Assembly: GCF_019039035.1 (NCBI RefSeq)
Contig: NZ_JAHNZT010000014.1
Location: 62,001-126,000 of the forward strand
Origin: Citreicoccus inhibens
Lineage (GTDB): Bacteria > Myxococcota > Myxococcia > Myxococcales > Myxococcaceae
DNA: 64,000 nucleotides
Reading direction: 5' to 3'
Shown here piece after piece: positions 53,837-62,879 of the stretch (position 1 is its first letter; the number at the start of each line of letters is the position of its first letter). A model generated the notes under the pieces. It worked only from the letters and a program-made list of their open reading frames with translations, made no database searches and was not told where the DNA came from. The position numbers and the translations under genes are program-made.

Positions 53837-53873
53837 TTGCACCGGGGCCGTTCGCTTCGGGTAGGGTGGGTCC

Positions 53874-54344
53874 ATGCCGCGCGAGGCATCCGCAGGAGGT
53901 GTCGTCATCCGGGGAAGTGCCCCCACTTGGGAAGTGGCGGTCATCCGTCCGCACGGGCGCCAGCTGTGGGCGCTGCCCAAGGGCCATGTGGACCCCGGTG
54001 AGACACCCGAGCAGACCGCGATGCGGGAGGTCCGGGAAGAGACGGGGCTCACCGTGGGGCTGCTCGCGCCCCTGGGAGAGATCCGCTACGTCTACCAGTT
54101 CCGGGGGCAGCGCATCTTCAAGCGCGTCCACTTCTTCCTGTTCCGCTACGAGGAAGGGGAGCTCGGGCCATTGCCCGGTCCGCGCGTGGAGGTGGATGAA
54201 GTGCGATGGGTGCCCATGGAGGGATTGGTGTCCTCACTGGGCTACAAGGGCGAGAAGGCCGTGGCGGGGCGGGCGAGCCGCTGGATGCGCGCGCAGGGCC
54301 TGCTGCCCGAGGCTCCCCCGCCAACCGAGAGGGAGCCTGGGTAG
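53874..54344 (+). CDS. Nudix hydrolase
   Basis: 156 residues. A complete Nudix box spans 37-59: GHVDPGETPEQTAMREVREE then TGL, with the REVREE metal ligands intact. It begins PREASAGGVVIRG and has the following VYQFRGQRIFKRVHFFLF strands, similar to MutT/diadenosine-polyphosphate hydrolases. The substrate is unknown. It converges with rpoZ. Confidence 0.93.
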   Translation: MPREASAGGVVIRGSAPTWEVAVIRPHGRQLWALPKGHVDPGETPEQTAMREVREETGLTVGLLAPLGEIRYVYQFRGQRIFKRVHFFLFRYEEGELGPLPGPRVEVDEVRWVPMEGLVSSLGYKGEKAVAGRASRWMRAQGLLPEAPPPTEREPG

Positions 54345-54355
54345 GACAGCGGGGA

Positions 54356-54598
54356 TCAACCCTGCTTCTTCTCGTCGCCCGCGTACTTGCCGGACAGCGC
54401 CTCGCGCACGTCCCGGTCGAACTTCACGCGGCCCGTGGCCACCTCGCGCAGGGCGAGCACGGGGGGCTTGTTCTTGGAGGTCTCGCTGATGGGGCGGGCG
54501 CCGGCCATGAGCTGGCGGGCGCGCTTGGCGCCCAGGAGGACCAGCGCGAACCGGTTGTCCACAAGGGGGAGGCAGTCTTCAACTGTGACGCGAGCCAT
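54356..54598 (-). CDS. rpoZ: DNA-directed RNA polymerase omega subunit
   Basis: 80 residues. It starts [20 protein letters not shown] and has the conserved [14 protein letters not shown] and [18 protein letters not shown]. Length and motifs match bacterial omega, which helps assemble RNA polymerase around beta-prime. The ATG at 54598 was chosen from the family start; a longer open frame upstream is non-coding. No gmk or spoT gene adjoins it here. Confidence 0.95.
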   Translation of the reverse strand: MARVTVEDCLPLVDNRFALVLLGAKRARQLMAGARPISETSKNKPPVLALREVATGRVKFDRDVREALSGKYAGDEKKQG

Positions 54599-54711
54599 GG
54601 AACATCCTTCTCTGGCGAAAAGCGGCTGAAAACGCTGAAACCTAAAGAGGGCCCCCCGACGAGTCAAGGAAGGACGTGGCGCCGCGAGCCTCCCAGCGGA
54701 CAGGCGCCCTG

Positions 54712-56349
54712 CTACCGCCCCGCGAACGCCGCGCCGACGATGCCGCGCGCCTCCTGGACGATGGTGTCCAGGTGGGCCTGGTCCCGGAAGCTCTCCGCGT
54801 AGATTTTGTAGACGTCCTCGGTGCCCGAGGGGCGCGCGGCGAACCAGCCGTTCTGGGACGTCACCTTGAGGCCGCCGATGTCCGCGTTGTTGCCGGGCGC
54901 GCGCGTGAGGCGCTGGAGGATGGGCTCTCCGGCGAGCGTGGTGGCCTTCACCGCGTCCGGGGACAGCTTCTTGAGCGCGGCCTTCTGCGCGGGCGTCGCG
55001 GGTTGATCGATGCGCGTGTACAGCGGCGCGCCGAACCGTGAGGCCAGGGCCTGGTAGTGCTCGCCGGGGTCCTTGCCCGTGCGCGCCAGGATCTCCGCCG
55101 CGAGCAGGTCCAGGATGATGCCGTCCTTGTCGGTGGTCCACACCGTGCCGTCGCGCCGCAGGAACGACGCGCCCGCGCTCTCCTCGCCGCCGAAGCCCAG
55201 CGAGCCATCCAGGAGTCCGGGCACGAACCACTTGAAGCCCACGGGCACCTCCAGGACGCGGCGGCCCAAGTCCTTCGCCACCCGGTCGATGAGGCTGCTG
55301 CTGACGAGTGTCTTGCCCACCGCGGCCTCGGCGCTCCAGCCGGGCCGATGCCCGAACAGATACGAGATGGCCACCGCGAGATAGTGATTGGGGTTCATCA
55401 ACCCCTGGCTGCGCGTGACGATGCCGTGCCGGTCCGAGTCCGCGTCGTTGCCGAAGGCCAGCGCATACTGGTCCTTCATCCGCACCAGGTTCGTCATCGC
55501 GTACGGCGACGAGCAGTCCATGCGGATCTTCCCGTCATGGTCCAACGGCATGAACCGGAACGTCGGATCCAACACCGGGTTCACCACGGTGAGGTCCAAG
55601 CCGTAGCGCGCGGCGATGGGGGCCCAGTAATGGAGATTGGATCCGCCCAACGGATCCGCGCCCAGGCGCAGCTTGGCGCCGCGGATGACGTCCATGTCCA
55701 CCACGTGGCCCAGGTCCTCGACGTAGGGCGTGATGAAGTCGTGCCCCTTCACGGACGCGGCGCTTCGGGCCTGCTCGTACGTCACGCGCCGGACGCCCGC
55801 GTTGCCTTGCGCGAGCAGCTCGTTGGCGCGGCGCTCGACGAGGGACGTGACGTTCGTGTCCGCCGGGCCACCGTTGGGCGGGTTGTACTTGATGCCACCG
55901 TCCTCGGGCGGATTGTGGGACGGGGTGATGACGATGCCGTCCGCGAGCCCCGTGGTGCGGCCTCGGTTGTACGTGAGGATGGCGTGCGAGATGACGGGCG
56001 TGGGCGTCGCGGCGTCGGAGAAGCGCACCTGCACGCCATGCGCGGCGAGCACCTCCAGCGCCGTGCGCTGCGCGGGCTCCGAGAGGGCATGCGTGTCCAT
56101 GCCGAGGTACAGCGGCCCGTCGTAGCCCTGCTGCTGGCGGTACTCGCACAGCGCCTGTGTCACCGCGAGGATGTGGGCTTCGTTGAAGCTGCGCCGCGCG
56201 GCCGAGCCTCGGTGGCCCGAGGTGCCGAACGCCACGCGGTGCTCCGGCTCGTTTGGATCCGGCCGCTCGGAGAAGTACTGCGCGCGCAGCTTCTCCGGAT
56301 CGATGAGGAACTCCGCGGGAGGGGGCTTGCCAGCGAGTGGATGGGCCAT
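54712..56349 (-). CDS. pgm: Phosphoglucomutase (alpha-D-glucose phosphate-specific)
   Basis: 545 residues, full length for the bacterial Pgm group. It interconverts glucose 1- and 6-phosphate. It has the phosphoserine loop [10 protein letters not shown] (Ser144), metal loop [10 protein letters not shown], sugar loop [11 protein letters not shown] and phosphate loop [17 protein letters not shown]. The N-terminus ([20 protein letters not shown]) also fits. It feeds glycogen, trehalose and polysaccharide synthesis. Confidence 0.96.
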   Translation of the reverse strand: MAHPLAGKPPPAEFLIDPEKLRAQYFSERPDPNEPEHRVAFGTSGHRGSAARRSFNEAHILAVTQALCEYRQQQGYDGPLYLGMDTHALSEPAQRTALEVLAAHGVQVRFSDAATPTPVISHAILTYNRGRTTGLADGIVITPSHNPPEDGGIKYNPPNGGPADTNVTSLVERRANELLAQGNAGVRRVTYEQARSAASVKGHDFITPYVEDLGHVVDMDVIRGAKLRLGADPLGGSNLHYWAPIAARYGLDLTVVNPVLDPTFRFMPLDHDGKIRMDCSSPYAMTNLVRMKDQYALAFGNDADSDRHGIVTRSQGLMNPNHYLAVAISYLFGHRPGWSAEAAVGKTLVSSSLIDRVAKDLGRRVLEVPVGFKWFVPGLLDGSLGFGGEESAGASFLRRDGTVWTTDKDGIILDLLAAEILARTGKDPGEHYQALASRFGAPLYTRIDQPATPAQKAALKKLSPDAVKATTLAGEPILQRLTRAPGNNADIGGLKVTSQNGWFAARPSGTEDVYKIYAESFRDQAHLDTIVQEARGIVGAAFAGR

Positions 56350-56433
56350 GGGCCCCGACCTTAAGCGGGCCGCGTGCGGGATGGAGCCCCCCTCGCGCGG
56401 CCGTGTCGCCCGCTGATCAGGCGCGGAGGGCCC

Positions 56434-57726
56434 TCAGCGCGCCAGCGCCGGGGTGGGTGCATCTGGAGCGGGGGGAGGGTCATCCTCGACGGGCATGGCC
56501 GCGCCCTCGGGGATGAGCCGCAGGAGGATGAGGGCGGGCACCGCCGCGACCATGGTGAAGGAGAAGAACAGGGGCCAGCCCATCCAGGTGGCCAGATAGC
56601 CAGACACGGAGCCGATGAGGCGATTGGCCACCGTGCCCAGCGCGGACAGGAGCGCGTACTGCGTCGCGCTGAAGCGCTTGTGGCACAGCGACATCAGGAA
56701 GGCCGCGAAGGCCGTCACGCCCAGGCCCGTGCAGAGGTTGTCCAAGGTGATGGCCGTGGCCAGCATCAGGTCGTTCTTGCCCACCAGCGACAGCGCGACG
56801 AAGCCCAGGTTGGTGAGGCCTTGTCCAATGCCGAAGAGGTAGAGCGCGCGGCGGAGGCTCATCTTCACCATCACCACGCCGCCGAGCAGCCCCCCGACGA
56901 TGGTGGCGACCATGCCCAGGCCCTTGCTCAGCGCGCCAATCTCCGTGTTGGTGAACCCGAGGTCGATATAGAAGGGCGTCACCATGCTGGCCGCGATGGC
57001 GTCTCCCAGCTTGTAGAGCACCAGGAACACCAGCACCGCGCCGGCGTAGCGCCGCCGGAAGAAGTCCTCCAGGGGATGGGCCACCGCGTCCAGCAAGTTG
57101 CGCGGCGGGCGCACCTGGGTGGGCTCCGGCGCCAGCAGCGTGGCCACGATGCCCACGCCCATGAGCAGGCCCATGCGGAAGTACGTCTGCGACCAGCCGA
57201 TGCGGTCCGACAGCATCAGCGCTCCAGCCCCCGCCACCAGCATGCCCAGGCGGTAGCCCGTGACGTACGTCGAGTTCCCCAGGCCTCGCTCCTCCACGGT
57301 GAGGATGTCCGTGCGCCACGCATCCGCCACGATGTCGTAGCTGGCGGACAGGAACGTCACCGTGAGCGCCATGAGCGCCATGGTGAAGGGCGAGTCCTTG
57401 GGATTCACCAGCCCCATGCCGGCGATGGCGCCCATGAGGAGCACCTGTGTCAGCAGCATCCAGCCCCGCCGCCGTCCCAGGAAGGGCAGCGTGTAGCGAT
57501 CCATCAACGGCGCCCAGAGGACCTTGATGGTGTAGGGCATGGCCACGAGGCTGAAGACGCCAATGGTCTTCAGGTTCACGCCCTCGTTCTTCATCCACGC
57601 GGACAGCGTCACACCGGTGAGCCACAGCGGGAGCCCCGACGCGAAGCCGACGGCCAGCAGCAGCCAGATGCGCGGGCTTCTCAGGACGGAGAGGAAGGAC
57701 GGGGTGGGCATGGGTGCCGGGAGCAT
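56434..57726 (-). CDS. ampG: AmpG-family muropeptide permease (MFS)
   Basis: 430 residues with about 12 membrane segments. It opens PSFLSVLRSPRIWLLLAVGF and ASGLPLWLTGVTLSAWMKNE, the AmpG pattern. VLWAPLMDRYTLPFLGRRRG follows helix 2, and ASYDIVADAWRTDILTVEER is the family signature. It imports anhydro-muropeptides for cell-wall recycling. The start could be 57711 (MPTPSFL) instead; neither ATG has a clear ribosome site. Confidence 0.9.
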   Translation of the reverse strand: MLPAPMPTPSFLSVLRSPRIWLLLAVGFASGLPLWLTGVTLSAWMKNEGVNLKTIGVFSLVAMPYTIKVLWAPLMDRYTLPFLGRRRGWMLLTQVLLMGAIAGMGLVNPKDSPFTMALMALTVTFLSASYDIVADAWRTDILTVEERGLGNSTYVTGYRLGMLVAGAGALMLSDRIGWSQTYFRMGLLMGVGIVATLLAPEPTQVRPPRNLLDAVAHPLEDFFRRRYAGAVLVFLVLYKLGDAIAASMVTPFYIDLGFTNTEIGALSKGLGMVATIVGGLLGGVVMVKMSLRRALYLFGIGQGLTNLGFVALSLVGKNDLMLATAITLDNLCTGLGVTAFAAFLMSLCHKRFSATQYALLSALGTVANRLIGSVSGYLATWMGWPLFFSFTMVAAVPALILLRLIPEGAAMPVEDDPPPAPDAPTPALAR

Positions 57727-57788
57727 AGAGATTTCACTCGGCCCGTCACGTTCCCCTTGCGCGAATGTTCGACTGCTCGCTCCCTGGG

Positions 57789-58763
57789 CTACGGGTTGAG
57801 CTCGGAGAAGTCAGGGCAGCTCTTGGGGTCTCCCTCGGGGGGATTGAACCAGTCCCAATTGCGCTGGATGAAGGTGGTGTGGGCGCTGATGTCCCAGCAC
57901 TCGGTGTACTTCGCCCCCTTCGCGTCGCCCTCCACGATGTCCACGCTCACCATGCCTCGGCCGTCCGGCGCCCAGCGGCTGGTGAGGTCCAACGTCTCCC
58001 GCAGCCCGCCCGGCACCAAGTCCGTGTCCGCCAGTCGGAACACCATCTCTCCCGGCCCGTTGGGCACGGAGCGGTAGGTGTAGCGCGTCCCGGGCTGCGT
58101 TCGCCCCACGGCCGTGAAGGCCAGCTCCACGCGCGTGGGCAGGGCCTTCGTCTGGTAGCCGATATCCAGGCGATCCATCAGGGCCATGTCTCTGAGCAGG
58201 AACCCATGCGCCCGGGCCTCCTTGAGATCCAGCGCCACCGAGCCCTCGCCCTTGCGGATGCCGCCGTTCGCCTGGAAGCGGCCGGGCAGGAAGGTCCACC
58301 ACTGGTCGTCCCCCGTGCCCGAGGGGCGGTACTGCAAGGAGTAGGTGAACGCGTCTGCATCGCGCTCCATCACGAAGCGCACGTCGTTGCCTCGGCGGTC
58401 CTTGTCCGAGAAGGGGCCCCAGACGCGCCGGTGCGGCTCCCGAACGGTCGGCTGGCGCGAGCGGATGGCCTCCAACAACGTGAGCAGCGCGTCCACGCTC
58501 TGGTTGAACTGCGTGCCTTGCTTGAACGTGTCTCCCGCCAGCTCGGACAGGTCCCCCAGGAGTTGGAGGCCCAGCGCGTCCTTGCGGGTCTCGGTGCCGT
58601 TGCCGGTGACCTCCTTGCTGGAGGGCAGGCGGGCCGCGAGGTCCTCGCGCTGGGGCAGGGCGTTGAGGAACTCCAGGTCCTCGTTGGAGAAGTCCCCTCC
58701 GCACGCGGCGGCGAAGAGACAGAGCAGGGCCGGGGCCAGGGTTCTCATCGCGGGTGCCCTCAT
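57789..58763 (-). CDS. Lipoprotein A of the second caspase operon
   Basis: 324 residues. The ATG at 58763 overlaps the caspase gene's TGA (ATGA); an ATG at 58748 is an alternative. The signal ends LFAAAC (Cys21). The body is unnamed but shares blocks with lipoprotein B (61689-62672): VWGPF, GEGSVALDLKEAR, then SRWAPDGRGMVSVDI, CWD and a C-terminal CxxF. These match VWGPF, GSGSILIDWDVAR, SRWANLGNGRTDIKL, CWN and CGAF there. It is the last gene of the operon. Confidence 0.85.
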   Translation of the reverse strand: MRAPAMRTLAPALLCLFAAACGGDFSNEDLEFLNALPQREDLAARLPSSKEVTGNGTETRKDALGLQLLGDLSELAGDTFKQGTQFNQSVDALLTLLEAIRSRQPTVREPHRRVWGPFSDKDRRGNDVRFVMERDADAFTYSLQYRPSGTGDDQWWTFLPGRFQANGGIRKGEGSVALDLKEARAHGFLLRDMALMDRLDIGYQTKALPTRVELAFTAVGRTQPGTRYTYRSVPNGPGEMVFRLADTDLVPGGLRETLDLTSRWAPDGRGMVSVDIVEGDAKGAKYTECWDISAHTTFIQRNWDWFNPPEGDPKSCPDFSELNP

Positions 58764-60355
58764 GGCTGGTACGTCACGAGCGCGGCCAGCTCCCAATACC
58801 CCAGCGAGCGCTGCGCATCGACGTTGTACTGAAGGTAGTGGGCCCGGCCTCGCGTCGTGATGTTCAGTCGCGGCGTGAGCTGCCACCTCACCCCGCCGAC
58901 GAGCCCGGGCGAGAGCATGTTGAAGTGTTGATCCGGCATCGCCGCGTCACTGAAGTCTCGACGCATCATGAGGTACGCGAGCCGTCCGCCCACGAAGGGC
59001 ACCACGCGCTCCCAGGGCCACTCGGCGATGAGGCTCGTCCCCAGGTTGACCATGCTGTAGCGATACGGTGGGCCGGACAGCGTGGGCAGCGTGAGCACCG
59101 CCTGCTTTCCACCGAGCGCCACGTCCACGCCCCACACCCAATCGCGGCGGAAATAGTCGTGCAGCTCCGCCTCGAAGCCCACGAGCGGCACCGAGAGGAA
59201 CAGCGACTGGCGCGTGGTGGCATCGAAGAAGGACTGGTAGCCGCCCGCGAGCCCCAGCGACCACCAGGCGCCTCGCAGCGCCAGCGCGCCCTTCACGGGG
59301 TCGTCGGAGAACGGCGCGTCCCGCAGCCGCGTCTCTTCCAACACGGTGGTTCGCCCGCGCCGTACCTCCACCTCCCCGATGCGCAGCCGATCCGTGAGGC
59401 GACGCTTCACACGATAAGTGCCGGGCGCGAGCGCCACCCGCCGCTCCTGGTCCTGCGACTTCTCCAACTCGGCGACCACCCGTCCGCCCGGGGTGACGAA
59501 GTAATACTGGCCCGCGGGCGCCAGGACGGGGACGAGCAGACCCTCGGCGTTGGCTCGCAGGTCCGTGAGCACCAGGTCGCCGTTGCCCGCGAGGTCATAG
59601 CTGAAGGTCGGGTGCTGCGGCCCCGCGCTGCTGTCGGCCGTGTCCGCCACCGTGCGCGCGTAGGCATGCGAGTACGCCTCGAACAGGGTGACTTGTCCGT
59701 CGCCACTGCGGTCCGCGTCGCCCAGCAGGCCGCTGGCCAGGTGGTGCGAGAAGTAGCTGCCGCCCAGCGCGTCCGACTCTTGCGAGTCCTCGTCCGCCGC
59801 GCTCGACGTGAGGATGACCACGCCGCGCGCCTCTCGCGCCACACCCGAGTCGATGTCGAACGCGGGCGCCTTGCGCGCGCCCTTCGTGCGAGTCAGCGCC
59901 CCCGAGCGGCACGAGTCCAGGATGGCGATGCGGATGTCCGTGGTCGCATCGGCGAGCCGCCGCTTGAGCGTCTCAAAGGGCAGGCCCGTGTTTCCCAGCC
60001 GGAGCGCGCCGTCCTTCGCATGGCCCGAGTAGTAGACGAGCAACGCCGTGCGCTCACCCCGCGCCTTCGCCGCGCGAGCCCGCGCCTCCAATTCGCCCAA
60101 CGCGGCGAGGAAGTCCGGCGTGCCCACGTCGAGCAACAGGCGCATGTCGTCATCCGCCACGCCGCCCAAGCGCTCCAGCAGGTCATGCATCTTGCGCGCG
60201 TCATCGCGCGCGTAGCGCAGGGGACGAGTGCCGTCTCCGCCCTCGTCATTGCCGGCCACCAGCGCGAAGCGGTGCACGGACTCCGCGCCCGCGACGGAGG
60301 CCCAGAGCGCGCCCAGCAGCGCGAGCGCGCGCCCCACTTGGGTGACGGTGCTCAT
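58760..60355 (-). CDS. Caspase-domain protein with C-terminal outer-membrane-barrel-like domain (copy 2)
   Basis: 531 residues from the ATG at 60355, which overlaps the anti-sigma stop. A cleavable signal (GALWASVAGAES) leads to a peptidase C14 domain (about 27-240) with His112 in YYSGH and Cys149 in LDSCRSG. An EF-hand loop, DRSGDGQVTLFE, is at 215-226. A PEGA-like linker (LAPGTYRVKRRLTDRLRIGE) precedes amphipathic strands from about 355 to the end (LGYWELAALVTYQP). Unlike copy 1 there is no lipobox. Domain order and operon context match copy 1 at 18631-20274. Confidence 0.88.
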   Translation of the reverse strand: MSTVTQVGRALALLGALWASVAGAESVHRFALVAGNDEGGDGTRPLRYARDDARKMHDLLERLGGVADDDMRLLLDVGTPDFLAALGELEARARAAKARGERTALLVYYSGHAKDGALRLGNTGLPFETLKRRLADATTDIRIAILDSCRSGALTRTKGARKAPAFDIDSGVAREARGVVILTSSAADEDSQESDALGGSYFSHHLASGLLGDADRSGDGQVTLFEAYSHAYARTVADTADSSAGPQHPTFSYDLAGNGDLVLTDLRANAEGLLVPVLAPAGQYYFVTPGGRVVAELEKSQDQERRVALAPGTYRVKRRLTDRLRIGEVEVRRGRTTVLEETRLRDAPFSDDPVKGALALRGAWWSLGLAGGYQSFFDATTRQSLFLSVPLVGFEAELHDYFRRDWVWGVDVALGGKQAVLTLPTLSGPPYRYSMVNLGTSLIAEWPWERVVPFVGGRLAYLMMRRDFSDAAMPDQHFNMLSPGLVGGVRWQLTPRLNITTRGRAHYLQYNVDAQRSLGYWELAALVTYQP

Positions 60356-61122
60356 GGCTTGAGCAAGGTCCACTGGGTCTGTTCTCCCGGCACGTCCAGC
60401 GCGGGCATGAGGTCCAGGTCTCGTCCCGAAACCGCGTAGGCCCGGCGCGCCGCGTCTCGCAGGGCATCCATGTCGAGCGGCGCATCGGACAGCAGCACCA
60501 CGACGCGCTCCGCGCCAGTCCCGGTGAACTCCAGGCTGCCGGGCAGCCAGTGCATTCCGTCGCCGGCCTCCACGGGCAGGCTCTCCCCTGCGTCCGGGTA
60601 GAGCGCTGTCACCTCGCCCGTCGCGTCGATGGACAGCGCCGCGACATAGCGATGCGTGTCCGCGGTGTAGCCCAGCCGCACGCGCTCGCCGGGGCGCAGC
60701 GCCTCGCGGAGGTTCGCGTCCACCACGCGCTGGGGCGCCTCACCGCCGCCGATGCGCAGCTCCGCCACCGCGCCGCCCTTGAGGCGATTGCTCGGAGCCC
60801 CCGTGTGCATCAACGGGCGGGCCAACACGACCAGCAGCACCGAGGCCGCGAGCGAGACGACCGGCGCCACCCAACGAGAACGCGCCTTCGCGCGGGCCCG
60901 GTCCTCGGCGCGTTGGCGCTCCAGGGCTTGCTCGATGCCGGCCTCGAAGTGCTCGAAGGGCAGGTGCGCCTCGAACTGGGACTGCACCTGCGCGAAGCGC
61001 TTGAGGGCCTCCGCGCACGGGGCACAGCCCGCCGCGTGGGACCGGGCTCGGGCGGCGTCGGGGGCGGGCAGCTCCCCGGCGTGCAGGCGGCGCAGTGTCC
61101 ACTCTGACTCGTGCGCGCTCAT
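60352..61122 (-). CDS. Zinc-finger anti-sigma factor with DUF4384-like domain (copy 2)
   Basis: 256 residues. The zinc motif is HAAGCAPC (HX3CX2C), the canonical form. A membrane segment near 85-103 (WVAPVVSLAASVLLVVLAR) separates it from the outer domain with RPGERVRLGYTADTHRYVAA, LSIDATGEVTALYPDAGES and LPVEAGDGMHWLPGSLEF, a good DUF4384 pattern. Start and stop each overlap the neighbouring genes by 4 nt, so amounts of sigma, anti-sigma and caspase are tied by translation. Confidence 0.9.
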   Translation of the reverse strand: MSAHESEWTLRRLHAGELPAPDAARARSHAAGCAPCAEALKRFAQVQSQFEAHLPFEHFEAGIEQALERQRAEDRARAKARSRWVAPVVSLAASVLLVVLARPLMHTGAPSNRLKGGAVAELRIGGGEAPQRVVDANLREALRPGERVRLGYTADTHRYVAALSIDATGEVTALYPDAGESLPVEAGDGMHWLPGSLEFTGTGAERVVVLLSDAPLDMDALRDAARRAYAVSGRDLDLMPALDVPGEQTQWTLLKP

Positions 61123-61661
61123 CGAACCCTCAGCTCCTCTCCGCCCAGCGTGGCGAAGTGCTCCAACCGCTTGCGCACCGTGGGCACCGAGCGCCCCAGC
61201 AGCGCCGCGACCTCTTCGAGTGTCATGCCATCCACGTGATAGTGAATCGCGGCGGCCTGCGTCTCCGCGTCCACTCGCGCCAGCAGCCGCCGCACCAACA
61301 CCCGCGTCTCCATCGCCTCCGGCCCACCATGTCCCTCGGGCCGGGCCGCCGCGTCACGCTCGAACCAGCGTCGCCACGCGGCACCCTCGGAGCGCAACTG
61401 ATTGAGGCACTGGTGCGTGGCGATCTTCATCAACCACGTCAACGGCGAGGCCTCGGCGCGGAAGGACTCACTGTGGGACAGCGCGCGGGCGAAGACGTCC
61501 TGCATCGCGTCCTCGGCCTTGATCGCGTCCTTGAGCAAGTAGCGGCAGCGCTCCTGCACGCTGCCGCCGTACTTGGAATAGAGCTCGCGCAGGAAGGCGC
61601 GCCGATCCTGGGAGGCACCCCCTTCGATGACCCGGAGGATCGGCTGGCTCGTACCCGTCAC
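61119..61661 (-). CDS. ECF RNA polymerase sigma factor (copy 2)
   Basis: 180 residues from a GTG. Region 2: RELYSKYGGSVQERCRYLLK, then KAEDAMQDVFARALSHSESF and PLTWLMKIATHQCLNQLRSE. Region 4: AAIHYHVDGMTLEEVAALLG and RSVPTVRKRLEHFATL. It overlaps the anti-sigma gene by 4 nt. Lipoprotein B ends 27 nt before it and probably shares the transcript, making this sigma the second gene of its operon. Confidence 0.92.
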   Translation of the reverse strand: MTGTSQPILRVIEGGASQDRRAFLRELYSKYGGSVQERCRYLLKDAIKAEDAMQDVFARALSHSESFRAEASPLTWLMKIATHQCLNQLRSEGAAWRRWFERDAAARPEGHGGPEAMETRVLVRRLLARVDAETQAAAIHYHVDGMTLEEVAALLGRSVPTVRKRLEHFATLGGEELRVR

Positions 61662-61688
61662 GCGCCCGTCAGCCTACCGCGAGTGGCC

Positions 61689-62672
61689 TCACGGTGAGGA
61701 GTAGACCGGCGAGGTGAACGCGCCGCAGTCCGCCGCCTCGGTGCCGTAGCGCGCGGCGAGCTCCAGGCTGAAGCGGAAGTAGGTGCTCTTGAAGTCGGTG
61801 TTCCAGCACTCGCTCACCGTGGCCTGACCGGAGAGGTCGCCGCCCGACAGCTTGATGTCCGTGCGGCCGTTGCCCAGGTTCGCCCAGCGGCTCTTGATGG
61901 CGAGCTGCTCCAGCTTCGTGCGCGTCGGGTCGATGTCGATGTTCTTGTTGAGCACGTAGTCGAACTCACCGCCCGCGCCCGGCGTGGCCTTGTAGTGGTA
62001 GTCCGCGTCCACGCGCACGTCCTGGGAATCGTTGTCACGCACCTTGCGGAAGTGCGCGTCCACCGTGGTGCCCGACGTGTCGCTCAGCCGCGAGTAGTCG
62101 ATCTCCGCCGTGCCCAGGTCCTTCTGGTTGCCATTGGGCAGCGTGCGCGCCACATCCCAGTCGATGAGGATGCTGCCGGAGCCATAGCCGCGAGCGCGGT
62201 GGCCGGTCGCATCCAGCACCACCGTCTGCGAGCCCGAGAGGACGACCTTGTAGCCGGAGTCCGCGTCGCTCTTGGCCTTGCCCTCCAGCACCCACGAGTA
62301 CGTCAGGTCGCCCGTCTTGGTGACGGTGAGCTTGTACGTGGTGGGGCTCAGCGCGCCGGTGAAGGGGCCCCAGACCGCCTGCGTGTCGCTGATCGACGAG
62401 GGCGCGTTCACGGTGATGTCGGCGATGAGGTCCAACACCCAGCGCGTCCCGCCGTTGACCGTCGCGGTCGCGGCGAGGGTGAGCTGGTAGTACTCCGAAG
62501 TCTGGCCCGAGGCCGAGGCGGAGGTGAGGCCCTGCCCCGTCGTGCCGGGCGACTTCACGTCGACCATCTCCTTGGCGGGGAGACCGTCCTTGAACGACTC
62601 CTCATCGTTCTTCGAAGCGGAGTCACAACCGGCGAACAGCAGGGCGGCACACAGCAGGCTCTTGCGCAGCAT
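61689..62672 (-). CDS. Lipoprotein B of the second caspase operon
   Basis: 327 residues from the ATG at 62672. The lipobox is FAGC (Cys16), followed by DSASKNDEESFKDGLPAKE. The beta-rich body shares motifs with lipoprotein A at 57789-58763 (listed there), so the two are paralogues at opposite ends of one operon. No enzyme motif is seen. It may be a co-factor or sensor of the caspase-barrel protein, which is inferred only from position. Confidence 0.87.
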   Translation of the reverse strand: MLRKSLLCAALLFAGCDSASKNDEESFKDGLPAKEMVDVKSPGTTGQGLTSASASGQTSEYYQLTLAATATVNGGTRWVLDLIADITVNAPSSISDTQAVWGPFTGALSPTTYKLTVTKTGDLTYSWVLEGKAKSDADSGYKVVLSGSQTVVLDATGHRARGYGSGSILIDWDVARTLPNGNQKDLGTAEIDYSRLSDTSGTTVDAHFRKVRDNDSQDVRVDADYHYKATPGAGGEFDYVLNKNIDIDPTRTKLEQLAIKSRWANLGNGRTDIKLSGGDLSGQATVSECWNTDFKSTYFRFSLELAARYGTEAADCGAFTSPVYSSP

Positions 62673-62738
62673 GGTTTCGGCGTCCTCTCGCCGGCCCCCG
62701 GCGGGCCGTGCATGACGAGTTCGCCCCAATGGACACAG

Positions 62739-62794
62739 CGGTCGCCGAAAACAGAAAGCGGCTCATTTTCCTCGGTCGCCGCGCCCTGAAAACA
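62739..62794. repeat. Direct repeat upstream of the second caspase operon
   Basis: CGGTCGCC followed by GAAAACA occurs twice: adjacent at 62739-62753, and with 7 extra nt between the parts at 62773-62794. It sits about 65-120 bp upstream of lipoprotein B, where a promoter or regulator site would lie. Confidence 0.45.
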
Positions 62795-62879
62795 AGGGGT
62801 TGGGGTCCGCTTGCCCGCCCTCCAGCCGCCCTCGCCCGCTCGCCCGACCGCCGGATCGAGTCATCCCTACCTTTCCGCC

